NCBI RefSeq assembly: GCF_002119725.1 | Contig: NZ_CP021109.1 | Span: 2,666,001-2,730,000, forward strand | Reading direction: 5' to 3' | Source of the DNA: Bordetella genomosp. 9 | Lineage (GTDB): Bacteria > Pseudomonadota > Gammaproteobacteria > Burkholderiales > Burkholderiaceae_B | DNA length: 64,000 nucleotides | Part shown: positions 49,101 to 56,311 of the stretch, one piece after another | Numbering within the stretch: position 1 is the stretch's first letter | How the letters are laid out: every line of letters begins with the position of its first letter | The notes under the pieces: model-generated | What the model saw: the letters and a program-made list of their open reading frames with translations, nothing else | What the model was told of the DNA's origin: nothing | The model's database searches: none | Position numbers and translations under genes: made by a program

Positions 49101-50027
49101 TTGGCCGTCGAAGTCCTGGAGGAGGCCAACGACATCACGCAGTACGCCTGGTGGGAAAGCGAGTTCGACGATTTCTTCGATATGGAGGTGGTCGGCCTGG
49201 AGACGTCCGCCTACGCCGAGATCGATCCGCGCTATGCCGATCCCGAGACCGTCAAGCACCTGAAGATCACGATGACGGACAGGATCCGCACCTTCCTGAC
49301 GGACCTGTACGCCAGGTCGGAAACCTTCCGGGCCCTGGTCAACCGGGCAAGAAGCGAAGGCTATATCGCCAAGGACGACAAATGGACCATCCAGATCCAA
49401 CCGCCTGACGCTTTGAGCGGTGGATTGTGCGAGTTCGCAGAAGAACACGGAGCCGAGTATGACGACCGGATCGTTCGCATACCGGACCTTCAGGCGCCGC
49501 CCCACGGCTTGCAGGACCAGATGCTCGCGGACGGATACACCTTTGAACCCTACCTCTCGCCCGCGACGATCATCCACGAGCTGATCCACGTGTTGACTCG
49601 CAGATCCGACCCCGCCGTGGACCTTTGGAAGGACGAGGCGAGCCATCTCGTTCACGGGTTCCCCGAGCGCGGCGTTGTGGAATACCTGACGCAGCGGGTG
49701 TTGAAGGAAAGCGGCATCCAGGCCCCACGGCGGCTGACCTACCTTTCCTTCACTTCCGAAGGTCAGGCGGACCTGGCCCGCGTTATCACGCCCGAGAAGA
49801 TCGCCGCCTTGCAACGCTACGTCGATATGCAGGACGACTATCTGCTGAAGCGTTTCCCGCAGCACGACCCGAACCCCGCCACCCCATGGAATCCCTCCGC
49901 GGGCAACGAACGCTGGTTGACGGCCGATAGCGTGGGTTCCGGTTCTGAAAGCGGTTCCGATTCGGAAAGCGGTTCTGGTTCGGAAAGCGGTTCCGGTTCG
50001 GGCAGCCCCGAACCCATGGAAACCTGA
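46164..50027 (+). CDS. Large effector/toxin-like protein with C-terminal HELIH metalloprotease motif
   Basis: A 1287-aa protein of no firmly recognised family. The N-terminal ~90 residues are Pro/Ala/Arg-rich and disordered, as in type III effectors, with no signal peptide. Residues ~90-650 are mixed helical. About 652-702 (IPFYSTYSAIKDGRTEDIAW, then LALDVLIFVPALGEGLSLGM) is the hydrophobic part often seen in dermonecrotic-toxin-like effectors. After a Ser/Ala linker (~902-925) comes a C-terminal domain with H1138-E-L-I-H1142 and a possible third ligand E1173 in VVEYLTQ, a zinc-protease pattern. It ends in a Ser/Gly/Glu repeat. The ATG at 46164 has GGGAG upstream; a TTG at 46098 is less likely. 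Function is inferred only. Confidence 0.75.
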   Translation: MPTAVSPLAPAAGQPLHNRADQPLSTRAPDDLVQLLPAQRQPRSTVASGDAAMPRHGHAIYENRRWRRDAPDARPAAPPDSLPSGQPRAEDAWIAACRAGPVDTAYWNGRLEDDDALMVRLATASGGYAGTPTAADLTPAKRRELAVSLIRALTAGIDWQVSLGQAPNATAGIYFDGLTLRNASGKPMAGIVQELEARIASVLQACGTAQLAGLTDCAGLARQVRRMMTSDPTLSLQPPPDVSYGSPRWVTLWTGMQTLADQGLSPHKVSTDDLLAVGRAAIAVQTRKSPRPAGGATPPGIDIGALLLMAHAAGRIDLRRIAQEAPDSAAGGEAAALAPEDLDRLTSFLKEIMADELRILDAIAGLKPPTGRELAADNLRAAGLDPEHRVDVRSVVIPAAFGPVRFKIPLPFAFDQQALADVYVSHETLDLSEDAGDPALSAPVSPEVSRARTKLGRSLKDEFDAAFDRYKTTAAGHIATLIDASVARYGSDHGIDFEGATITVTRAQRVDSLHLPVVPGPGQALLAQATASTKRTDANGYFVSIDTSAGRHRYFVALADGAEYPLPPERSIEDWAASHGEIVFGTAVHKPDFPGSLFNDLTYPLTTLATGKREEIGAQLKASLPGTLERSRAALYGGSEVETIRGIERGLIPFYSTYSAIKDGRTEDIAWSLALDVLIFVPALGEGLSLGMRAGEALMAGLSRAVSETAGEGLLQAIKLGVAESGRFAPALMRQAGKTLGAVAHSAVIDPRDLLKLLRGGALLGNKGLRAVARSLKTSRPELAQALIEAARKMSAGGARYRPLPAGMLRRYRISDPGLIDTLSKAARSDDGTIMLGAKRYAEVEGNYLALTADHAASTQERPVWRIAGAGLPGTRQGGVRLVWDAELGRWQEAKNVPQLKGGGSTSASASTSASGSASATPAGTQLTRVKVADDAVAALDRDVPADAPNHRGDYDNWDNSEIYEYSYTGRLANTETVELAVEVLEEANDITQYAWWESEFDDFFDMEVVGLETSAYAEIDPRYADPETVKHLKITMTDRIRTFLTDLYARSETFRALVNRARSEGYIAKDDKWTIQIQPPDALSGGLCEFAEEHGAEYDDRIVRIPDLQAPPHGLQDQMLADGYTFEPYLSPATIIHELIHVLTRRSDPAVDLWKDEASHLVHGFPERGVVEYLTQRVLKESGIQAPRRLTYLSFTSEGQADLARVITPEKIAALQRYVDMQDDYLLKRFPQHDPNPATPWNPSAGNERWLTADSVGSGSESGSDSESGSGSESGSGSGSPEPMET
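49938..50005 (+). repeat. 18-bp tandem repeat at the effector 3' end
   Basis: Units at 49938-49955, 49956-49973, 49974-49991 and a partial fourth to 50005 follow TCCGGTTCGGAAAGCGGT with small changes. They encode the SGSESG-type tail. The length is a multiple of three, so copy-number change would keep the frame. Confidence 0.85.
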
Positions 50028-50041
50028 TTCCGAGGGGAAAT

Positions 50042-50063
50042 GGCCGCCGCGATGGCGGCGGCC
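50042..50063. terminator. Hairpin between convergent effector and transferase genes
   Basis: A perfect 9-bp stem (GGCCGCCGC/GCGGCGGCC) with a 4-base loop sits in the 45-base gap between the two converging stop codons. There is no T-run on either side, so it is a probable bidirectional blocking hairpin rather than a strict intrinsic terminator. Confidence 0.5.
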
Positions 50064-50072
50064 GGAATACCA

Positions 50073-51716
50073 TCACCGGACCAGGACCCGGCATTCCGGC
50101 AACATGCCGAAGAACACCTTCGGCGACCCGTACAAGCCGCAAAATCCTGCCTGCGCCGGCCGCGCGTCAAAAATCGACCCCATGCCGGGAATCCGGTAGC
50201 CGAGCACCCGACGCACGGATTCCGAGAACTCCAGATGAGTCAGGCGCCCACGCTGCAGCGCGGCGGCTTGCTGCAATTGCTGAGCGGGGCCAGGGTTCGT
50301 GGCAAGGACCAGAAACGGCACCCGGAACTCCTGCGCGGTCGTCTCCGCACCCGTATTGCAGTGGGTCGCCCGCGTCGTCAGGCTCTGGCCGTGATCGGAA
50401 GTGTAGAAAACCATCGTATCCGCCGGCACAGCGTCCTGCAGGGCGAGCAGGAAATCCGCCGCGTTCACACGGACCGACGTCGTGTAATCGGCCACCCGGT
50501 CGCCCGTCGCCCGGTCCGGCGCAACGCTTGCCGGATACGGGAAATGCGCGCCATTCTTGTTCACGAAGATGAAGTTGCGCCCGGTGCGCGCGAGCACCGC
50601 GATCTGCTGCAGGGCGGTCGGGTCGCGCTCGTACGGGGGACCCTCGTTTTCCACGACCCGGTTGATATCGCCGAGTTCCTTGGCGTCGATATAGTTGCGC
50701 GTGGTCGGGTCGGACAATACGCCCTGATTATCGATATAGGTGACGACGTAGCCGGCGCGCCGGGCCAGCGCGAACAGGCTGTCGGTGCGCGCAATACCCA
50801 GACGGCCGCGATCGCTACGCGACCACAGCGCCTTGCGCAGAATGTAGTTGGAGGCAGCCGAGCAGTTGGCGCCGCTATAGGCCAGGCCGAAGTCGGCGTA
50901 GCGGCTTTTTCCGGCGTCCAGCACGCGCGAAAAATAGCCGTACTCCACCGATTCATCGACAACCACCACGACGTTCCGGATATCGGGGTATTCGGGCGCC
51001 GTCATGGGCTGGGCGGGCACCCGCCTCGGACGGCCGATCACGTCGTTGAGCTTCAGATAAACGCTGCCGAGGGCATAGGAGAAGCCCTTGGGAAAGCCGA
51101 TCAACGCCGGCGGCCCGCGCTTGACCAGAATGGTGCCGTACATTGCGGTCAATGCGGCCGCCAACAGCAGTGGGCAAACGATCGACCAGCGGCGCTCGTG
51201 ACCGATCCACGCCTTGACGACAAGCGGCGCGACGAGCAAAAGCGCCTTGCCGGCCGCTGCCGCGATAATCGACCCGTATTCCTGCAGCGCGGCGCCCAGC
51301 ATGGTGGCCGAGGCATTCAGCGCACTGATGTTGCCAATGCCCGCAGGCCTCCCATAGATGGCATGGGCCGCCAGGTCCAGCGTCAGCAAGGGAACAAACA
51401 GCGCCAGCACACCCGTGCTTCGCCAGCGCCCCAGCCGTGTGGCAGCGTACAACATGACCACGGCGAAGGCGTATTCCAGGATGAAGACCGCCTGCCGCAA
51501 GACTTCCGCCGGCCCCAAATGGCCTTGCACGTTCACGCCGATGGCGCGGAAGCGGTCGATGGCGTAGAAACCGTCCAGCGCCGGAAACACGACGGCCACA
51601 TAGGCGAAGGCCAGGCATTCGATCAGCGCGCAAGCCGAAACCGATGAGACGGCACGCGCGCGCCAGCCGGGTATGCCGGAGGCGCCATGGGAGGAAGAGT
51701 CGGACACGGGGAGCAC
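50073..51716 (-). CDS. Membrane phosphoethanolamine transferase / sulfatase-like protein
   Basis: A 547-aa protein with an N-terminal membrane half (helices around residues 28-48, 75-93, 100-121, 155-170 and 178-195) and a C-terminal periplasmic alkaline-phosphatase-superfamily domain. Candidate metal or catalytic sites are E255 in VVVVDESVEYG, the SGANCSAASN segment (281-290), H391, and D441-H442 in TSDHGQS. EptA-type lipid A transferases have Thr as nucleophile in a C-G-T-A-T context. Here it is C-S-A-A-S, so substrate and nucleophile are uncertain. The start is GTG at 51716, just below a small hairpin (51724-51743). It may modify lipid A or another surface glycan. Confidence 0.75.
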   Translation of the reverse strand: MLPVSDSSSHGASGIPGWRARAVSSVSACALIECLAFAYVAVVFPALDGFYAIDRFRAIGVNVQGHLGPAEVLRQAVFILEYAFAVVMLYAATRLGRWRSTGVLALFVPLLTLDLAAHAIYGRPAGIGNISALNASATMLGAALQEYGSIIAAAAGKALLLVAPLVVKAWIGHERRWSIVCPLLLAAALTAMYGTILVKRGPPALIGFPKGFSYALGSVYLKLNDVIGRPRRVPAQPMTAPEYPDIRNVVVVVDESVEYGYFSRVLDAGKSRYADFGLAYSGANCSAASNYILRKALWSRSDRGRLGIARTDSLFALARRAGYVVTYIDNQGVLSDPTTRNYIDAKELGDINRVVENEGPPYERDPTALQQIAVLARTGRNFIFVNKNGAHFPYPASVAPDRATGDRVADYTTSVRVNAADFLLALQDAVPADTMVFYTSDHGQSLTTRATHCNTGAETTAQEFRVPFLVLATNPGPAQQLQQAAALQRGRLTHLEFSESVRRVLGYRIPGMGSIFDARPAQAGFCGLYGSPKVFFGMLPECRVLVR

Positions 51717-51828
51717 ATCCGCGCCGGCATCGGTGCATGCCGGGGCAATGGGAAATGCCGTTAGTCCGTGAAATGGCGCTTCGGCTCCACTGACGAGCCA
51801 CTGTCTTCAAAGCGGCATCAGCGATTAT

Positions 51829-53796
51829 TCAATGCAATAAAAAGACGGCCAGCCTGCCGCGACACGCTCGCGGAGAAACTGGCCGTCGATGTCGCGGGCC
51901 CGGATCGGGCCCGCCGGCTTCGCTTACTGCGCCACCAGCGGCGGCGTGAAAACCTGGCCCGACAACTGCTGCGCCGGCACGTCGATGACCTGGCCTTCGT
52001 TGATCTTGAACACGGCCACCGCCTCGGCCAGGCGCTGGGCCTGTTCCTGCAGCGAGCCGGCCGCCGCGGCCGCCTCTTCCACCAGCGCCGCGTTCTGCTG
52101 CGTCACCTCGTCCATCTGCGACACCGCGCGATTGACCTGGTCGATGCCGCTGGACTGCTCTTCCGGCCTGTTCCTGCAGCGAGCCGGCCGCCGCGGCCGC
52201 CTCTTCCACCAGCGCCGCGTTCTGCTGCGTCACCTCGTCCATCTGCGACACCGCGCGATTGACCTGGTCGATGCCGCTGGACTGCTCTTCCGACGCCGCC
52301 GAAATCTCGCCCATGATGTCGGTCACCCGCTTCACCGACGCCACGATCTCCTGCATCGTCGCCCCGGCCCGCTCGACCTGCTGCGAACCCGCGCCCACCT
52401 TGGACACCGAGTCCTCGATCAGCGCCTTGATCTCCTTGGCCGCCTGCGCGCTGCGCTGCGCCAGCGAACGCACCTCGCCCGCCACCACCGCAAAGCCCTT
52501 GCCCTGCTCGCCCGCGCGCGCCGCTTCCACCGCCGCGTTCAGCGCCAGGATGTTGGTCTGGAACGCAATGCCGTCGATCACGCTCACAATCTCGGAAATC
52601 TTGCGCGAGCTGCCCGAGATCTCCTGCATCGTGTTCACCACCTCGGCCACCGCCGAGCCGCCGCGCTCGGCCACGTCCGAGGCGCTGGCCGCAAGCTGAT
52701 TGGCCTGGCGCGCGTTCTCCGCGTTCTGCTTCACCGTGGACGCCAGTTCCTCCATCGAGGCCGCCGTCTCTTCCAGCGATGCCGCCTGCTGCTCGGTGCG
52801 GCTGGACAGGTCCGTGTTGCCGGCCGAAATCTCGCGCGAACCGACATTGATCTCGTCCACGCCGCGGCGTACCGCCGACACCGTGCGCGTCAGGCTTTCC
52901 TGCATGCGCTTGAGCGCCGCGTACAGCGTCCCGATCTCGTTATGCGAACGTACCTCGACGCGTTGAGTCAGGTCGCCGTTGGCGATCTTGTCGAAGTGCT
53001 GGCCGGCTTCGACCAGCGGACGCACCACCATGCGGCCGAACACCACGCGCGCCAGGATCATCAGAATGACCGCCAGGCCCACGGCCGCGGCCACGGCGAT
53101 CAGAGCCAGATCCAGGTTGTGCTTGGCCTGGGCCGCCGTCTCGGTCTGCGAGGTCTTGATGTACTTGGAGAAGTCTTCGATGGCGTCGATGAATGCGGCG
53201 CTGCGCGGGGTGCCGTATTCCGTGTTCACCATGTAGAACGTGCTGTAGTCCTGGCTGCGCAGGGCTTCGACCATCGTGTCCACGCCGTCGTCGATATAAG
53301 AGCGGTAGCGGCGCACCAGGTTCATCGACAATTGCCGGCCCGTGTCGTCTTCCAGCATGTTCTTCTGGAAATCCCCGAAGCTGTTGCGCACGGCGGTCAG
53401 GAGGTCGTTGGCGCTCTTGAGGGAATCCGCCGCGTCTTTCTTGGCGTTTGCCGCCGCATCCGGCGAAACGCCTTCGGCGCTGGCTTCCTGCAGGTCGCGC
53501 GCGGACACCAGCAAGGCGACCCGCGCGCGCAGCATGTTGGCGTTGATCACCTGCACCTGCGTCGCACGATCGGTCAACTGGCCCAATTCGACGACCGCCC
53601 TGTAGTTCTGATTCAGGAAGTAGGCCGCCATGCCGCCCACCGCCACGATAAGCAGGGCGAAGATGCCCAGCACGAACATCAGCAGCGTGCCGACCCGCGT
53701 ATCCCGCAACGAGAACTTGCGCTTGACCTTGGGCTGGCGAGCGGCCTTGCGCTTGCTGGCCTTGGCCTTGCGGCTGGTCTCTGTGATGGCTTCCAT
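51829..53796 (-). CDS. Methyl-accepting chemotaxis protein with frameshifted C-terminus
   Basis: A receptor with TM1 at about 36-60, a four-helix-type periplasmic domain, TM2 at about 228-252, HAMP, and a full signalling hairpin ([39 protein letters not shown]). A strong GGAGG site precedes ATG 53796. After QEQA the frame shifts because of a 127-bp tandem duplication (52038-52291), giving a foreign Arg/Gly-rich tail and a 655-aa product. Without the duplication it would end at 51924 with ...[13 protein letters not shown] and ...FTPPLVAQ. The tip is intact but the C-terminal helix return is altered, so activity is uncertain. Confidence 0.85.
   Translation of the reverse strand: MEAITETSRKAKASKRKAARQPKVKRKFSLRDTRVGTLLMFVLGIFALLIVAVGGMAAYFLNQNYRAVVELGQLTDRATQVQVINANMLRARVALLVSARDLQEASAEGVSPDAAANAKKDAADSLKSANDLLTAVRNSFGDFQKNMLEDDTGRQLSMNLVRRYRSYIDDGVDTMVEALRSQDYSTFYMVNTEYGTPRSAAFIDAIEDFSKYIKTSQTETAAQAKHNLDLALIAVAAAVGLAVILMILARVVFGRMVVRPLVEAGQHFDKIANGDLTQRVEVRSHNEIGTLYAALKRMQESLTRTVSAVRRGVDEINVGSREISAGNTDLSSRTEQQAASLEETAASMEELASTVKQNAENARQANQLAASASDVAERGGSAVAEVVNTMQEISGSSRKISEIVSVIDGIAFQTNILALNAAVEAARAGEQGKGFAVVAGEVRSLAQRSAQAAKEIKALIEDSVSKVGAGSQQVERAGATMQEIVASVKRVTDIMGEISAASEEQSSGIDQVNRAVSQMDEVTQQNAALVEEAAAAAGSLQEQAGRAVQRHRPGQSRGVADGRGDAAERGAGGRGGRGGRLAAGTGPAPGRGGGRVQDQRRPGHRRAGAAVVGPGFHAAAGGAVSEAGGPDPGPRHRRPVSPRACRGRLAVFLLH
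51844..51887 (-). terminator. Intrinsic terminator of the first chemoreceptor gene
   Basis: On the minus strand a 9-bp stem (CTGGCCGTC/GACGGCCAG at 51879-51887 and 51844-51852) encloses a smaller TCCGCGA-type hairpin and is followed directly by TTTTTATTG. A second perfect hairpin (GCGGGCCCG, 51894-51914) lies just before it. The terminator is downstream of the ancestral stop at 51924, but inside the frameshifted reading frame. Confidence 0.85.
52038..52291. repeat. 127-bp direct tandem duplication inside a chemoreceptor gene
   Basis: 52038-52164 is repeated exactly at 52165-52291. The unit starts GGCCTGTTCCTGCAGCGAGC and ends ...GGACTGCTCTTCC. At 127 bases it is not a multiple of three and changes the frame. 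No differences were seen between the two copies, so the event is recent, or an assembly product. Confidence 0.93.
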
Positions 53797-53880
53797 GGGG
53801 CCCTCCAAAACTTGTGTCTTATAGAAAGAATGGCAGTACATGCGCGCGATGCCAGCGCATTCCGGCCAACGGTTGCTGCG

Positions 53881-54369
53881 TTATTGCACCCTTACCGGTA
53901 TCGCGGTTGCTCCCGGACCCGGCCCGGGCGCGCCCGTCTCCGGTTGGGAATTTGCCGCCGCGACCGGCGTAGCCGGGCCTTCCTGCGGAATCGACGTGGC
54001 GCCCAGCAGCCGCTGCCGCGTGGCGTCCGGCAGCGGAACATTCGTCGTATTGAGCACGCGGGCAAGGCGGCCGTCCGCGCCGAACTGCAACATCGCTTCG
54101 CGCCGGAAATACAGTGCGTCGGCGACGACGGACATCTTGTAGGCCCAGATCGCGACGGTCGAGCCGTCCGACTGCGGCATCACCTGCTGCGGCATGGCGC
54201 GCAGCGTCTGGATGGCATCGGTCATCGTGGTGCGGCCCGGCTGCAGGCTGGCCAACGACTCGGCCGAAAAATTCTGACCCGTCGCGCAGCCGCCCAGCAG
54301 GACGAGCCCCGCCAGGCTGGCCAGAAGGCGGGGCCGCCACGTCGCGATCAGGCGCAATGTCAAGGCCAT
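53881..54369 (-). CDS. Small lipoprotein, BamE/SmpA-like
   Basis: A 162-aa protein with a lipoprotein signal (LASLAGLVLLGGCATG, Cys28 lipidated) and a following segment LQPGRTTMTDAIQTLRAMPQ, like the BamE/SmpA/OmlA fold, where a G-M/R-T-x-x-x-V helix starts the domain. The C-terminus is a Pro/Gly/Ala-rich tail (PGPGPGATAIPVRVQ). It is unlikely to be the main BamE. Lying between two chemoreceptor genes in the same direction (7 and 84 bases), it may be co-transcribed with them. Role unknown. Confidence 0.7.
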   Translation of the reverse strand: MALTLRLIATWRPRLLASLAGLVLLGGCATGQNFSAESLASLQPGRTTMTDAIQTLRAMPQQVMPQSDGSTVAIWAYKMSVVADALYFRREAMLQFGADGRLARVLNTTNVPLPDATRQRLLGATSIPQEGPATPVAAANSQPETGAPGPGPGATAIPVRVQ

Positions 54370-54376
54370 GGCGGTC

Positions 54377-56257
54377 CTAGAAGGATTCCCAGTCGTCTTC
54401 GTTCAGGGCCGCGGCCGTACCGCCCGCGGCGCGGGCCTTGGGCGCGGGGCGCGGGGCCACGCCGTCATTGGCGGCCGCCGGCGCGCGTCTGGCCGGCGCC
54501 GCCGCCCTGGCGGGCGCCTTGGCCGCCGCCGGCGATGCCGGCGCTTGCGATGCGGGAGCGGGTCTGGCACTGCGGGCGGCGGCCGGCGCATGGCTCAGGC
54601 GCGGCGCTTCGGCGGACGTCGCGGCCGGCGCGGACTCGGATGGCGGAGCCGGCATGCGGGGCGCGGCCGCGGCCGGGATTTCACGCGCCGGCATATCGAT
54701 GACCCGCGCTTCGTTGATCTTGAACACGGCCACCGCCTCGGCCAGGCGCTGCGCCTGTTCCTGCAGCGAGCCGGCCGCCGCGGCCGCCTCTTCCACCAGC
54801 GCCGCGTTCTGCTGCGTCACCTCGTCCATCTGCGACACCGCGCGATTGACCTGGTCGATGCCGCTGGACTGCTCTTCCGACGCCGCCGAAATCTCGCCCA
54901 TGATGTCGGTCACCCGCTTCACCGACGCCACGATCTCCTGCATCGTCGCCCCGGCCCGCTCGACCTGCTGCGAACCCGCGCCCACCTTGGACACCGAGTC
55001 CTCGATCAGCGCCTTGATCTCCTTGGCCGCCTGCGCGCTGCGCTGCGCCAGCGAACGCACCTCGCCCGCCACCACCGCAAAGCCCTTGCCCTGCTCGCCC
55101 GCGCGCGCCGCTTCCACCGCCGCGTTCAGCGCCAGGATGTTGGTCTGGAACGCAATGCCGTCGATCACGCTCACAATCTCGGAAATCTTGCGCGAGCTGC
55201 CCGAGATCTCCTGCATCGTGTTCACCACCTCGGCCACCGCCGAGCCGCCGCGCTCGGCCACGTCCGAGGCGCTGGCCGCAAGCTGATTGGCCTGGCGCGC
55301 GTTCTCCGCGTTCTGCTTCACCGTGGACGCCAGTTCCTCCATCGAGGCCGCCGTCTCTTCCAGCGATGCCGCCTGCTGCTCGGTGCGGCTGGACAGGTCC
55401 GTGTTGCCCGCGGATATCTCGCGCGCGCCCACGTTGATCTCGTCCACGCCCCGGCGCACCGCCGCCACCGTGCGCGTCAGGCTTTCCTGCATCCTGCGCA
55501 CGGCCCCGAACAGCACGCCGATCTCGTTGGTCGAACGGACTTCGATGTGCTGGCTCAGGTCGCCAGCCGCGATGCGATCGAAATGGCTGCCTGCCTCGCG
55601 CAGCGGGCGCAGCACCATGCGGTTCAGCACCAGCCAGCACGCCGCCGTCAGGATGATCGCGAAGACGATCATCGCCACGGTGACGATTCGCGCGAGCGTG
55701 AAGTCGTCATGGCCTTGCGCAACCATGTTGTCCGTCGTCTTGTCCAGGTAATCCAGCATCGTCTTCATGGCCCGGTCCAGCCCCTGATTGGCGCTGGATG
55801 ACGTCTTGCTGGATGCGGCGAACGCGTCCAGCGAGCGAGAGCGCAGCGCGGACAGTTGTCCGTCCACCATGTCCGAGTAAGTCTTGTAGGCCGAGACGAT
55901 GCCTTGCGCCATCTCGACCGTCTCGGGCAGCTTCGGCGCCTGCGCGAACAGCGCCATGCGTTTGTCGGCCTCGGACTTGAAGCCGGCCGCGCGCGACAGG
56001 TCGCTCATGCCCTCGTCCACGCGGTTGTTCTGGATTTTGTCGTAGGCGTTGTTCAGCACCTGCCGGGCGCGCAGTACCTGACTGTAGCCGGCATACAGGT
56101 TGGTGACCTGATCCGTATAAATCGTATTGACGCCATCGAGCTTGTTGTTGCTCGACTGCAACCCCAGCCAGGCGACGCCATTGGACAGCAGCATCGCCAG
56201 CAGATACAGCGACAGCAGCAGGATGATGGAGGTGCGTACCTTCAAATTGGCAAACAT
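54377..56257 (-). CDS. Methyl-accepting chemotaxis protein with CheR-tether tail
   Basis: A 626-aa receptor: TM1 near 10-32, an all-helical periplasmic domain (TYSDMVDGQLSALRSRSLDA), TM2 near 190-212, HAMP (MVLRPLREAGSHFDRIAAGD), and a signalling domain with the standard tip. A long Ala/Pro linker ends in DDWESF, matching the xWxxF pentapeptide that tethers the methyltransferase CheR (NWETF in E. coli Tsr/Tar). About 650 bp of its signalling region is identical to the neighbouring receptor gene. Ligand unknown. Confidence 0.93.
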   Translation of the reverse strand: MFANLKVRTSIILLLSLYLLAMLLSNGVAWLGLQSSNNKLDGVNTIYTDQVTNLYAGYSQVLRARQVLNNAYDKIQNNRVDEGMSDLSRAAGFKSEADKRMALFAQAPKLPETVEMAQGIVSAYKTYSDMVDGQLSALRSRSLDAFAASSKTSSSANQGLDRAMKTMLDYLDKTTDNMVAQGHDDFTLARIVTVAMIVFAIILTAACWLVLNRMVLRPLREAGSHFDRIAAGDLSQHIEVRSTNEIGVLFGAVRRMQESLTRTVAAVRRGVDEINVGAREISAGNTDLSSRTEQQAASLEETAASMEELASTVKQNAENARQANQLAASASDVAERGGSAVAEVVNTMQEISGSSRKISEIVSVIDGIAFQTNILALNAAVEAARAGEQGKGFAVVAGEVRSLAQRSAQAAKEIKALIEDSVSKVGAGSQQVERAGATMQEIVASVKRVTDIMGEISAASEEQSSGIDQVNRAVSQMDEVTQQNAALVEEAAAAAGSLQEQAQRLAEAVAVFKINEARVIDMPAREIPAAAAPRMPAPPSESAPAATSAEAPRLSHAPAAARSARPAPASQAPASPAAAKAPARAAAPARRAPAAANDGVAPRPAPKARAAGGTAAALNEDDWESF

Positions 56258-56311
56258 CGTATTGATCCAGGAGCGGCCGCTGACTTGAAGACCGCTCGGT
56301 AAGTTGTCCGG

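Noticed and set aside
51829..51923. Arg/Gly-rich C-terminal extension of the first chemoreceptor as a true domain
   Set aside because: It is the out-of-frame reading of the conserved receptor end plus the terminator, and it follows from the 127-bp duplication.
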